In this document: positions 1-8,288 of the stretch, in pieces
Position numbering within the stretch: position 1 is the stretch's first letter
Layout of the letters: every line of letters begins with the position of its first letter
Source of the DNA: DATDVH01 sp035290045
Lineage (GTDB): Bacteria; Patescibacteriota; Microgenomatia; UBA1406; HO2-37-13b
Length of the DNA: 20,842 bases
NCBI GenBank assembly: GCA_035290045.1
Contig: DATDVH010000063.1
Coordinates: forward strand, 1-20,842
Direction: 5' to 3'
Made by a program: the position numbers and the translations under genes
The notes under the pieces: generated by a model
Databases searched by the model: none
What the model saw: only the letters and a program-made list of their open reading frames with translations
What the model was told of the DNA's origin: nothing

Positions 1-98
1 CTCCTTTCTGCTTCACGGCTTAAAGAGTATCCTTTCAGTTCTGGACACGGAATGATTTTGTATGCTCGCATAGACGAGCCATTATATGATCCTTTCAT
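1..98 (-). CDS. 5' fragment of a probable IS transposase/integrase, runs off left end
   Basis: On the minus strand an ATG at 98-96 opens a frame that stays open to the end of the contig. It encodes MKGSYNGSSM, then RAYKIIPCPE, then LKGYSLSREAER and one more partial codon. An in-frame stop lies upstream and no other start codon was seen, so this ATG is the only plausible one. The pattern LSxEAxRR at the start of a protein resembles the N-terminus of IS481-type DDE transposases with a helix-turn-helix, which are frequent in CPR genomes. That assignment is from memory of family style and rests on about 33 residues. Catalytic residues are outside the window. No Shine-Dalgarno is visible; a perfect hairpin covers the start codon. 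The identical ORF start is at the other end of the window. Confidence 0.55.
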   Translation of the reverse strand, partial: MKGSYNGSSMRAYKIIPCPELKGYSLSREAER

Positions 99-140
99 AC
101 AGTTTTGTAACTGTATCGGATCTATCGGGTCCTAGACATA
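2..140. repeat. Left copy of a 139-bp terminal inverted repeat
   Basis: Bases 2-140 are the exact reverse complement of bases 20704-20842: position p matches 20844-p, and I saw no mismatch on reading through. Identity stops at once on the inner side (141 against 20703). The inner boundary reads TATGTCTAGGACCC when read outward, so the element may begin at TGT with a shared TA next to it. The repeat carries the first codons of an outward-reading ORF, as expected of an insertion sequence (IS) 5' end. Contig ends inside a repeated element are usual for short-read assemblies, so the element probably continues beyond the window. A real terminal repeat such as a telomere is less likely. Confidence 0.9.
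97..116. promoter_or_regulatory. Perfect hairpin over the start codon of the left IS ORF
   Basis: ATACAGTT (97-104), loop TTGT, AACTGTAT (109-116): an 8-bp perfect stem with a 4-nt loop. On the minus strand the first two bases of the ATG at 98-96 lie in the stem. It could hide the start codon in read-through transcripts or be a binding site near the element end. An exact copy is at 20728-20747. Confidence 0.6.
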
Positions 141-160
141 GAAAATACAGAAAAAAACGC

Positions 161-189
161 TTGATTTTTTTTATACTATGTAGTATAGT
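161..189 (+). promoter_or_regulatory. Promoter of the rpoB operon
   Basis: TTGATT (161-166) and TATAGT (184-189) are separated by exactly 17 bases, which include a T-rich run. This is a good sigma-70 type match (4/6 and 5/6). It starts 20 bases inside the end of the left element and would start transcription near 196, giving a leader of about 110 nt before rpoB. The -10 overlaps a perfect palindrome, TATACTA-TG-TAGTATA (172-187), which could be an operator or a second -10 facing left. Confidence 0.6.
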
Positions 190-195
190 TGTATG

Positions 196-306
196 ATCTT
201 TCATAAAAGAGATAAAAAGAATACTATTGAGTAGTAAAAAATAGGAGGGTCGTTTAATACGACCTATTTATTTATTCTGAGTAATTGTTTACTATCGTTA
301 TTCAAG
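196..306 (+). promoter_or_regulatory. Structured leader of rpoB
   Basis: About 110 nt lie between the predicted start point and the rpoB ATG. I see three small hairpins. TACTA/TAGTA is at 222-236. AATA plus GGTCG pair with CGACC plus TATT across about 239-270, with GGAG bulged out. AGTAA/TTACT is at 280-293. The only strong Shine-Dalgarno-like sequence, AGGAGG (243-248), is in the second hairpin and about 58 nt from the ATG, with no start codon close behind it. The leader may control rpoBC transcription or translation, since no upstream rplJL region is present to do so. Confidence 0.4.
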
Positions 307-3300
307 ATGAACAACTTTAATTATTACGCCACTGATAAAAAAAAACAAGAAACTCAATTTTCATCACACTCTACGGACTCACTTGATACATTTGATTTGA
401 TTACTATTCAAAAAGAATCGTGGAAAAAATTTATAGAAAAAGATGTTCCTACGGTAATCCGTGAATTTTTTCCTATTGAAGATTATACCAAAAAAAATTT
501 TACTCTTGAACTTGATGATGTGTATTATGGAGAACCACGTCATACATTGGAAGAAGCTATTACAAAAAAACTAACCTATTATTTTCCTGTCTATGTAAAA
601 GTACGACTCATTAATAAAAGGAAAAATACTGAAAAAAAACAAGATGTCTATTTTTTCAATCTTCCTAAAATGACCTCTCGCGGCACATTCATCATTAATG
701 GTATTGAACGTGCAGTGATAAGTCAGATTGTACGATCTCCTGGAATATATTTTACCGCGGATATTGACAAATCTACTGGAGCAACTATATATAATGCTGA
801 AATTCGTCCCTATATCGGCTCGTGGATAGATTTTACTCTCTCAAAAAATAATACAATAGAAGCAAAAATCAATAAAAAAAGAAAATTCTTGGCAACTTCA
901 TTCATTCGTTCATTTTCTGAACTATCAGATAGCGCAATCCTTGATCTTTTTTCAGGCGTTGATAAGGAATTAGTTCACAAATTTATCTCGTCAACCATAG
1001 AAAAAGATGTGTATAAAACAAAAGATGATGCAGTGCTTGAAATATACCGCAAATTAAAACCGGGAGAACCACTTATTATTAAGAATGCATATGACACCTT
1101 ACATAATTTATTTTTTAATAAAAGACGATATTCGCTTGCTCCAGTAGGGAGATATAAAATAAATAAAAAGTTAGGTTTATCTATTCCTATAGAAAAAGAT
1201 AATTTCACCATCACATTAGAGGATGTGGTTACAACAATCAAATATCTAATACAATTAACTGCAGGGTTGGGAAGTTTTGATGACATTGACCATCTGACCA
1301 ATAGAAGAATTAGAACTGTTGGAGAGTTAGTTGAGATGTATGGTATACGGGTAGGCATGGTACGAACAGAGCGAGAAATTAAAGAAAGAATGAGTTTGAC
1401 GATGACTGATGGTGATGTACTTCCCTCACAAGTAATCAATAGCAAAGCATTAGTTGCAACTATCAATTCATTTTATAGGACAAGTCAATTGTCAACTATT
1501 ATTGACCAAGCAAATCCTCTTTCCGAACTTGATAATTTACGCAGATTTACAGTAGGGGGACCAGGAGGAATTGAAAAAGAAAGAGCTTCTTTTTCTATTC
1601 GTGATATTTCCTCTTCTCAATATGGAAGAATTTGTCCTATACGAACACCTGAAGGACCAAATGTCGGTGTTGTCACCTACATGGCATTGTATGCACGTTT
1701 AAATAAATATGGTTTTCTGGAAGCTCCTTATAAAAAAGTAATAAAAAAAAGACAATTAGATGGTACTTTACAAGTCAAAGTAAGCAATGAGATCATATAC
1801 CTACAAGCAGATGATGAAGAACAATACTATATTACTCATAACGGTATTTCTATTGATAAAAAAGGGTATATAATTGATGAGCGAGTATCAGCACGGCATA
1901 AAGGTGAGATGATTGAAGTGCCTATTGATAAAATTGATTTTATTGATTTCTCTCCACGTCAAGTAGTTGGAGTAGCCGCGGCTTTAATCCCATTTTTACC
2001 ACATGATGATGCAAGCCGCGCACTTATGGGAACCCATATGTTATGTCAAGCCGTCCCTTTAGTTAAATCTCAAGCTCCTATTGTCGGTACTGGAATGGAA
2101 AGAAAAATTGCAAGTTCTCTCGGAAGGACAATTTTTGCTCGTGAAGATGGAAAAATTGAATATATTGATGCAAATAAACTCATTTTAAAAGGCAAATCTG
2201 GTAATATATATGAACATAAACTTGAACGATTTGTGCGAACAAACAAAGACGTTGTTTTTGATCAAAAATCTGACTTACATTTAGGACAAAAAATAAAGAA
2301 AGACGAAGTATTGATCAATGGTCCCTCAACTGCTCAGGGAAAATTAGCGCTTGGACAAAATCTCACTGTTGCCTATGCTTCTCTTGACGGACTTGGATAT
2401 GAAGACGGCTTTGTCATATCGGAACGATTGGTAAAAGAAGATCTTTTTACCTCAATTACAATGGAAGAATTTGTCGCTGATGTTGTTGATACAAAGTTAG
2501 GTCAGGAGGAGTTGACGCGTGATATTCCCAATGTCAGAGAGGAAATTTTATCTAACCTAGATGCTGATGGATTAGTTGTTATCGGATCAGAAATACAAGG
2601 AGGAGATGTGCTTGTGGGTAAAGTCGCACCAAAAGGCGAGCGCGAATTGAGCGCTGAAGAACGATTGCTTCGTGCAATTTTTGGAGAAAAAGCAAAAGAC
2701 GTGAAAGATACGTCTCTTCGTATGCCATATGGAAAAAAAGGTACGGTTGTCAGCATTAACATAATAGATACTAAAAAAGATCCTCATGAACTTGAACCCG
2801 GTATTCTCAAAAGAATTATTATTACTCTTGCATCATTACGCAAAATTAAAGTTGGAGACAAACTTGCTGGACGACACGGCAATAAAGGTATTATTTCAAA
2901 AATATTACCAGCATACGATATGCCACATTTGGCAGATGGTACTCCTGTCGATGTGTTACTTTCACCACTTTCTGTTCTTTCTCGTATGAATTTAGGACAA
3001 CTTTATGAGACTATTTTAGGGCGTGCGGCTAAGAAATTACAAGAACAGTTTGAACTTCCCGTCTTTGAAAAAATTGCAGAGGACTCCATAAAATCTGAGC
3101 TTCACAAGGCAGGTTTTTCAACCGATGGAAAAACTACTCTGTATGATGCACGAACAGGGATACCTTACGAAAAACCAGTATTAGTCGGTGTTGGGTATAT
3201 TATGAAACTTATCCATATGGTTGAAGATAAATTCCATGCACGATCAACTGGACCTTATTCATTAGTCACTCAACAGCCGCTCGGAGGAAAATCCCAAATG

Positions 3301-3531
3301 GGAGGACAAAGAATTGGGGAAATGGAAGTATGGGGACTTGAAAGCCACCGCGTACCATATGCTTTACAAGAAATGTTAACAATTAAAAGTGATGATATTC
3401 AAGGCCGTTCAAAAGCATTTGAGGCAATCATTAAAGGTGTTGAAATACCTCAATCCACCGTACCTGAATCATTTAATGTCCTTGTGAAAGAATTAAATGC
3501 TCTTGGGTTACAAGTAGAACCAGTTGAATAG
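307..3531 (+). CDS. rpoB: DNA-directed RNA polymerase beta subunit
   Basis: Beta subunit of RNA polymerase, forming with beta' the catalytic core. The 1074-residue product is shorter than the E. coli protein (1342) and lacks its lineage-specific insertions, in keeping with small-genome bacteria. Hallmarks are visible in order: IVRSPGIYF, the rifampicin-pocket segment SQLSTIIDQANPLSEL (393-408), YGRICPIRTPEGPN, GRHGNKG (855-861), DVLLSPLSVLSRMNLGQ, and the C-terminal KFHARSTGPYS and GGQRIGEMEVWGLE. The ATG at 307 gives a normal N-terminus and no better upstream start is seen; there is no Shine-Dalgarno next to it. It is the first gene of the operon, and the usual upstream genes rplK, rplA, rplJ and rplL are absent from the window. 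The stop (TAG, 3529-3531) lies 16 nt before rpoC. Three rifampicin-contact positions differ from E. coli (see findings). Confidence 0.98.
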   Translation: MNNFNYYATDKKKQETQFSSHSTDSLDTFDLITIQKESWKKFIEKDVPTVIREFFPIEDYTKKNFTLELDDVYYGEPRHTLEEAITKKLTYYFPVYVKVRLINKRKNTEKKQDVYFFNLPKMTSRGTFIINGIERAVISQIVRSPGIYFTADIDKSTGATIYNAEIRPYIGSWIDFTLSKNNTIEAKINKKRKFLATSFIRSFSELSDSAILDLFSGVDKELVHKFISSTIEKDVYKTKDDAVLEIYRKLKPGEPLIIKNAYDTLHNLFFNKRRYSLAPVGRYKINKKLGLSIPIEKDNFTITLEDVVTTIKYLIQLTAGLGSFDDIDHLTNRRIRTVGELVEMYGIRVGMVRTEREIKERMSLTMTDGDVLPSQVINSKALVATINSFYRTSQLSTIIDQANPLSELDNLRRFTVGGPGGIEKERASFSIRDISSSQYGRICPIRTPEGPNVGVVTYMALYARLNKYGFLEAPYKKVIKKRQLDGTLQVKVSNEIIYLQADDEEQYYITHNGISIDKKGYIIDERVSARHKGEMIEVPIDKIDFIDFSPRQVVGVAAALIPFLPHDDASRALMGTHMLCQAVPLVKSQAPIVGTGMERKIASSLGRTIFAREDGKIEYIDANKLILKGKSGNIYEHKLERFVRTNKDVVFDQKSDLHLGQKIKKDEVLINGPSTAQGKLALGQNLTVAYASLDGLGYEDGFVISERLVKEDLFTSITMEEFVADVVDTKLGQEELTRDIPNVREEILSNLDADGLVVIGSEIQGGDVLVGKVAPKGERELSAEERLLRAIFGEKAKDVKDTSLRMPYGKKGTVVSINIIDTKKDPHELEPGILKRIIITLASLRKIKVGDKLAGRHGNKGIISKILPAYDMPHLADGTPVDVLLSPLSVLSRMNLGQLYETILGRAAKKLQEQFELPVFEKIAEDSIKSELHKAGFSTDGKTTLYDARTGIPYEKPVLVGVGYIMKLIHMVEDKFHARSTGPYSLVTQQPLGGKSQMGGQRIGEMEVWGLESHRVPYALQEMLTIKSDDIQGRSKAFEAIIKGVEIPQSTVPESFNVLVKELNALGLQVEPVE

Positions 3532-3534
3532 GAG
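3530..3534 (+). promoter_or_regulatory. Shine-Dalgarno of rpoC, deciding its start
   Basis: AGGAG overlaps the TAG stop codon of rpoB and lies 13 nt before the ATG at 3548. The spacing is long but it supports 3548 over the in-frame TTG at 3524, which lies upstream of this site and inside rpoB. Confidence 0.5.
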
Positions 3535-3547
3535 TCATTTTTTAACT

Positions 3548-6500
3548 ATGAATACAAAAAAAATAACAAAAAAAAGCATAAAGTCTGAATCCTTTGAATT
3601 TAATATGGTTGATTTCTCAGGATTGAAATTGTCAATCGCGTCTCCAGATATTATTACTTCATGGTCTTTTGGAGAAGTCACAAAACCAGAAACCATAAAT
3701 TATCGTACATTTAAGCCGGAAAAGGACGGTCTTTTTGATGAACGAATATTTGGGCCAACAAAAGATTATGAATGTTATTGTGGAAAATATAAACGCATCA
3801 GATATAAAGGTATTATATGTGATCGTTGTGGAGTTGAAATTACCACAAGTTCGGTAAGAAGAGAGCGTATGGGGCATATAAAATTAGCCACTCCAATCGT
3901 ACATATATGGTATTTCAAAGGTATTTCTTCTCCTTTAAGCATCCTTCTTGATATAAGCTCAAATAACTTAGAAAGAATTATTTATTATGCATTATATTTA
4001 GTAAAAAATGTTGACGAAAAAGGAAAAGATAATGCTATTCATACACTGAACGAATTAAAGGAAAAAGAATTATCAGAAATAGATGAGTGGCAAAAAAATG
4101 AAAAAAATATCATTAGTGCAAATGAACAAAAAGAAAAAAAACAGGCGGAATTAAAAGTAAAAAACAAAGAACAACGAGATTTACTCATATATGAAATTGA
4201 GTTTAAAACTCGCGAACGGTATACTAATATTGAACAAAAATATGCTGACAAATATCAAGAAAAATTAATTTTTTATGAACGTATACAGGGCATAATTTCC
4301 TCTGTACAACCATTAAAAACCATTGATGAAGAAGATGTGCTTTTTTTGAAAGAAAAAAACATAGCTGATTTTTTATCTCTTGGAATGGGATCAGAGGTCA
4401 TTTTTGAGGTGCTTTCACATATTGATTTAAATCAACTATACACTCAGACCATCAAACATGTAACACAAATTAAAGGGAGTAAAAGATTAAAAATTGTAAA
4501 AAAAATACGGCTGATTGAATCACTGATTAAATCAAAAATCCATCCTCAATGGATGATTATTCAAGTACTACCTGTGATTCCACCAGATCTTCGTCCAGTA
4601 GTCCAACTGAATGGTGGTAAATTCGCGACATCTGATCTGAATGATTTTTACCGACGTGCTATCAATCGAAACAATAGGCTGAAACATCTTATTGAATTGG
4701 GAGCCCCCGAAATAATTTTACGCAATGAAAAACGTATGCTCCAGGAAGCTATTGACTCATTGATTGATATTCAAAAATCACGCGGTCGAGATACAAGAAG
4801 AACGTCGGTGAAAACATTAAAATCATTATCTGACATTTTGCGTGGCAAACAGGGTCGTTTTCGACAAAATCTTTTAGGAAAACGTGTGGATTATTCAGGA
4901 CGGTCAGTGATTATCGTCGGACCTGAACTAAAAATCTATCAATGTGGCTTACCTAAAGAAATGGGGCTTGAACTTTTTAAGCCTTTTCTACTTCGAGAAG
5001 TATTGATTCGCGGTCTTGCGCAGAATATTAAAAGCGCAAAAAACTTTCTTGAGCGAAAGGAGCCAATAGTCTATGATATATTAGAACAAATCACCAAAGA
5101 TCACCCTGTAATATTAAATAGAGCTCCTACATTACATAAATTGTCAATTTTAGCCTTTTACCCCATCTTGACTGATGATTATGCAATCAAACTTCATCCT
5201 GCAGTCTGTCAGGGATATAATGCTGATTTTGACGGGGACCAAATGGGAGTTTTTGTCCCCTTATCTAAAAAAGCAATTGACGAGATAAAAGATCGCATGC
5301 TTGCTGAAAAAAACTTATTAAAACCATCAGATGGTATGCCTATCGTACTTCCCAATAAAGAAATGGCTCTTGGATGTTATTATCTTACCACAATCGACAC
5401 TCACTTTATGAATAAAAAAGATGAACAGCTTCGTTTTTTTTCCTCATCAGATGAAGCTCTCATGGCATATCATTATAGATTGATCAATACCAGAGAACCT
5501 ATTTTAGTGAAATTAAACGACACTCTCTTGAAGACGACAATTGGACGCATTATTTTTAACATGCAATTGCCTCAACAACTACAATTTCTCAATCGGGAAG
5601 TCAAAGCTATTGACTTAAAAATGATCATAGTCAAAGCCCTAAAAATCTATCAAAACGACTATTCAAAAGTAGGGAGTTTGATTGATCATATTAAGGAAAT
5701 AGGTTTTTGGGCGGCAACCATTTCTGGAGGAGTTTCAATATCAACATTTGATTGTACTATCATTGATAAAAAAACCGCATTGATCAAACAAGCAGAAGAA
5801 AAAATTACCATAATTGAAAATAATTATTTTAAAGGATTGCTCACAGAAGAAGAAAAGAAAAGGACTTCAAATAATGTATGGATTGATATTTCTGAAGATC
5901 TTGCTGATCAAACATGGAATGCAATGGATGAAGAAAATCCAGTAAAAATCATTATTAAATCAGGAGGCGCACGAGCATCAAGAGAACAATTACGTCAACT
6001 ATCCGCAATGAAAGGGTTGGTCATTGATCCTACAGGAAAAATTATTGAGGTTCCTACAAAATCAAATTATAGAGAGGGATTATCTATTTTTGAATATGTC
6101 ATCAGCGCTCGAGGAGCGCGTAAAGGATTGACTGATTCGGCGCTTAAAACCGCTGACGCCGGATATCTTACAAGACGATTAGTTGATGTCTCACATGATA
6201 TGATAGTTCGAGAAGATGATTGTGGTACTACTGAAGGATTAGTCATTCAAAAAAGTCAAGACCGCGGTGAAAAATTTTTAGAACGTATAGCCGGACGATA
6301 CACTGTAAAAAATATTCTCTCTGATGATAAAAAAACAATTCTCATAAAATCTGATGAGTGTATTGATGATGAAAAAATTATACTATTGCAAAAAATCCAC
6401 CTCAATAAAGTAACCGTGAGAAGCCCACTCTATTGTCAAACTAAATATGGTGTATGTAGAAAATGCTATGGTATTGATCTTGCCAATAATCAATTAGTTG

Positions 6501-7369
6501 AGATTGGTACTCCTGTAGGTGTAGTTGCGGCACAGTCAATCGGCGAACCAGGAACACAACTCACTATGCGTGTACGACATTTTGGAGGTATTGTGATTGC
6601 AGACGTAACACAAGGACTCCCTCGTGTTGAAGAATTATTTGAAGCACGCACTCCAAAGATCGTTTCTCCCATATCAGATATAGCGGGAAAAGTGAGCATA
6701 CAAGAAGATACTGCAAAAGAAGTGTTTAATATCAATATCAAATCTATTGGAGTTAAAAACGATGAAGAGAGAAATTTTGTAGTACCTTCTAATAGAAAAT
6801 TAAAGTTGACAGATGGACAACTGATCCATGCTGGACAATCACTTTCGGAAGGATATCTGGATATCAAAGAAATTTTAGCTATAAAGGGCTTAAGAGAAGG
6901 TCAAATTTATCTTCTGAACGAAATTCAACAGGTATACGAATCACAAGGAATAATGATACACGATAAGCATTTTGAAGTCATTATTCGTAAAATGAGCGAT
7001 AAAGTGATCGTCGAAAATGAAGGAGATACTTCTTTCATAGTAGGAGAAGTCGTTTCAAAATTCAGATTTCAAGAAGAAAATAAGAAAGCATTATCACAGG
7101 GTGGACGACCAGCATCAGGAACTGTCTCTATTCTGGGAGTTACGCGTGCCGCAATACATTCTGATTCATGGTTATCCTCAGCTTCATTTCAAGGAACCAC
7201 TACTGCACTTATGCAAGCATCCTTAAAAGGTCAAGTTGATGAGATGTACGGATTGAAAGAAAATGTTATAATTGGCAGACTTATACCGGTAACAGATACA
7301 TTATTGAGAAAATATTATCCAAAATATTACGACATTTCTCCTGAAGAAATAACAAATAAAATAGAATAA
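3548..7369 (+). CDS. rpoC: DNA-directed RNA polymerase beta' subunit
   Basis: Catalytic beta' subunit of RNA polymerase, about 1273 residues from the ATG at 3548. The N-terminal zinc site has Cys76, Cys78, Cys91 and Cys94. The active-site loop NADFDGD is at 558-564, with the three Mg-binding aspartates. The second zinc site has Cys892 (CGTTEGL) and Cys963, Cys970 and Cys973 (CQTKYGVCRKC). The lid/rudder/switch segment GKQGRFRQNLLGKRVDYSGR and the bridge and trigger helix regions (GARASREQLRQLSAMKG; QSIGEPGTQLTMR) are also clear. Between about residues 155 and 245 there is a very charged, Lys/Glu-rich stretch, probably a long coiled coil in the clamp. An in-frame TTG at 3524 inside rpoB is rejected as start because AGGAG precedes 3548. 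The gene ends 11 nt before rpsL. Confidence 0.98.
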   Translation: MNTKKITKKSIKSESFEFNMVDFSGLKLSIASPDIITSWSFGEVTKPETINYRTFKPEKDGLFDERIFGPTKDYECYCGKYKRIRYKGIICDRCGVEITTSSVRRERMGHIKLATPIVHIWYFKGISSPLSILLDISSNNLERIIYYALYLVKNVDEKGKDNAIHTLNELKEKELSEIDEWQKNEKNIISANEQKEKKQAELKVKNKEQRDLLIYEIEFKTRERYTNIEQKYADKYQEKLIFYERIQGIISSVQPLKTIDEEDVLFLKEKNIADFLSLGMGSEVIFEVLSHIDLNQLYTQTIKHVTQIKGSKRLKIVKKIRLIESLIKSKIHPQWMIIQVLPVIPPDLRPVVQLNGGKFATSDLNDFYRRAINRNNRLKHLIELGAPEIILRNEKRMLQEAIDSLIDIQKSRGRDTRRTSVKTLKSLSDILRGKQGRFRQNLLGKRVDYSGRSVIIVGPELKIYQCGLPKEMGLELFKPFLLREVLIRGLAQNIKSAKNFLERKEPIVYDILEQITKDHPVILNRAPTLHKLSILAFYPILTDDYAIKLHPAVCQGYNADFDGDQMGVFVPLSKKAIDEIKDRMLAEKNLLKPSDGMPIVLPNKEMALGCYYLTTIDTHFMNKKDEQLRFFSSSDEALMAYHYRLINTREPILVKLNDTLLKTTIGRIIFNMQLPQQLQFLNREVKAIDLKMIIVKALKIYQNDYSKVGSLIDHIKEIGFWAATISGGVSISTFDCTIIDKKTALIKQAEEKITIIENNYFKGLLTEEEKKRTSNNVWIDISEDLADQTWNAMDEENPVKIIIKSGGARASREQLRQLSAMKGLVIDPTGKIIEVPTKSNYREGLSIFEYVISARGARKGLTDSALKTADAGYLTRRLVDVSHDMIVREDDCGTTEGLVIQKSQDRGEKFLERIAGRYTVKNILSDDKKTILIKSDECIDDEKIILLQKIHLNKVTVRSPLYCQTKYGVCRKCYGIDLANNQLVEIGTPVGVVAAQSIGEPGTQLTMRVRHFGGIVIADVTQGLPRVEELFEARTPKIVSPISDIAGKVSIQEDTAKEVFNINIKSIGVKNDEERNFVVPSNRKLKLTDGQLIHAGQSLSEGYLDIKEILAIKGLREGQIYLLNEIQQVYESQGIMIHDKHFEVIIRKMSDKVIVENEGDTSFIVGEVVSKFRFQEENKKALSQGGRPASGTVSILGVTRAAIHSDSWLSSASFQGTTTALMQASLKGQVDEMYGLKENVIIGRLIPVTDTLLRKYYPKYYDISPEEITNKIE

Positions 7370-7380
7370 AAACATACACT

Positions 7381-7788
7381 ATGTCAACTATCAATCAATT
7401 GATTAAAAAAGGGAGAAAAAAGAAAATAACCAAAAAAAAAGCGGTTGCATTGAAAACCGTTTTAAACTCAATCGGACGAACACGGAGTGATATATCTGGA
7501 CCTTTTAAAAGAGGAGTATGTATGGTAGTGCGCACTATGACTCCTAAAAAGCCAAATTCGGCATTACGTAAAATTGCCCGTGTAAAACTATCTAATGGTA
7601 TGGAAGTGACTGCATACATACCAGGTATTGGGCATGAATTATCAGAACATTCAATCGTATTAATAAGAGGTGGAAGAGTAAAAGATCTTCCCGGTGTAAA
7701 ATATCATGTCGTACGCGCAGTATATGATAGCACTGGAGTTGCTACACGCAAAACATCTCGTTCTAAATACGGAACAAAAACAAAATAA
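7381..7788 (+). CDS. rpsL: 30S ribosomal protein S12
   Basis: Decoding-centre protein of the small ribosomal subunit, 135 residues against 124 in E. coli. The difference is an insertion around residues 25-40, before RGVC (44-47), similar in place and size to that of Firmicutes S12. The signature TPKKPNSALRK begins at residue 54 and the second decoding loop RGGRVKDLPGV at 97. The lysines whose change gives streptomycin resistance in E. coli are all present, so the residues are of the sensitive type. The ATG follows the rpoC stop by 11 nt and has no Shine-Dalgarno, so it is probably translated by coupling. S12, S7 and EF-G keep the order of the classical str operon, here joined directly to rpoBC. 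Confidence 0.97.
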   Translation: MSTINQLIKKGRKKKITKKKAVALKTVLNSIGRTRSDISGPFKRGVCMVVRTMTPKKPNSALRKIARVKLSNGMEVTAYIPGIGHELSEHSIVLIRGGRVKDLPGVKYHVVRAVYDSTGVATRKTSRSKYGTKTK

Positions 7789-7790
7789 AT

Positions 7791-8264
7791 ATGCCAAGAA
7801 GACCATATAAAAAAAGAAATGTAAAACCAGATATTATCTATTCAAGTTATGAAGTTGCAAAATTGATCACGTATGTGATGAAGGACGGTAAGAAAAGTGT
7901 CGCAGAACATATCATATACACAATAATAGAAACAATGAAAAAAAATAAATTAAATCCCCTTGAAGTGATTCATAAAGCTATAGAAAACACAGCCCCTCAA
8001 TTTGAAGTAAAACCAAAAAGGGTTGGAGGTGCTTCATATTTGGTTCCAATTGAAACACGATCTTCACGAAAAATTTTTCTTGCATTTAACTGGATCATTA
8101 AAGCGGCATATAATCGTTCATCAAAAGAGTACAGAACGTTTGATAAAAAACTATATGCTGAATTAATGGACGCATACCAAGGACAGGGAGAAGCAATAAA
8201 TAAAAGAAAACAGGTTGAGAAATTAGCTGAAGCAAACAGAGCATTTGCTCATTTTAAGTGGTAA
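7791..8264 (+). CDS. rpsG: 30S ribosomal protein S7
   Basis: Primary assembly protein of the 30S head, 157 residues, normal length. It begins MPRRPYKKR and carries the family stretch VGGASYLVPIETR and the C-terminal AEANRAFAHFKW. The start codon is two bases after the rpsL stop and has no Shine-Dalgarno, so translation probably depends on ribosomes finishing rpsL. In E. coli S7 is the regulator of its own operon by binding the rpsL-rpsG spacer. With a 2-nt spacer that mode of control is impossible here, at least in the same form. Confidence 0.97.
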   Translation: MPRRPYKKRNVKPDIIYSSYEVAKLITYVMKDGKKSVAEHIIYTIIETMKKNKLNPLEVIHKAIENTAPQFEVKPKRVGGASYLVPIETRSSRKIFLAFNWIIKAAYNRSSKEYRTFDKKLYAELMDAYQGQGEAINKRKQVEKLAEANRAFAHFKW

Positions 8265-8288
8265 CTCTTCATAAGAAATATTCTAAAA

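Noticed and set aside
64..79. Second small hairpin GCTCG-CATAGA-CGAGC in the left element (and its copy on the right)
   Set aside because: It lies within codons of the presumed transposase, is only 5 bp, and overlaps an alternative TATGC/GCATA pairing; probably chance.
1..140. Terminal inverted repeats as telomeres or ends of a linear replicon
   Set aside because: The repeats contain the start of an open reading frame that runs off both ends, and the genes inside are core chromosomal ones. Assembly breaks in a repeated insertion sequence explain this better.
243..248. AGGAGG as the rpoB ribosome binding site
   Set aside because: It is 58 nt from the ATG at 307 and has no start codon at usable distance; kept only as part of the leader description.
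975..1466. Long minus-strand ORF inside rpoB (and similar ones inside rpoC, fusA and the phosphorylase gene)
   Set aside because: They are antisense to well-conserved coding sequence, show no recognisable protein features and no promoter or start signal.
3524..3547. TTG start for rpoC eight codons upstream
   Set aside because: It lies inside the end of rpoB, upstream of the AGGAG that precedes the ATG at 3548.
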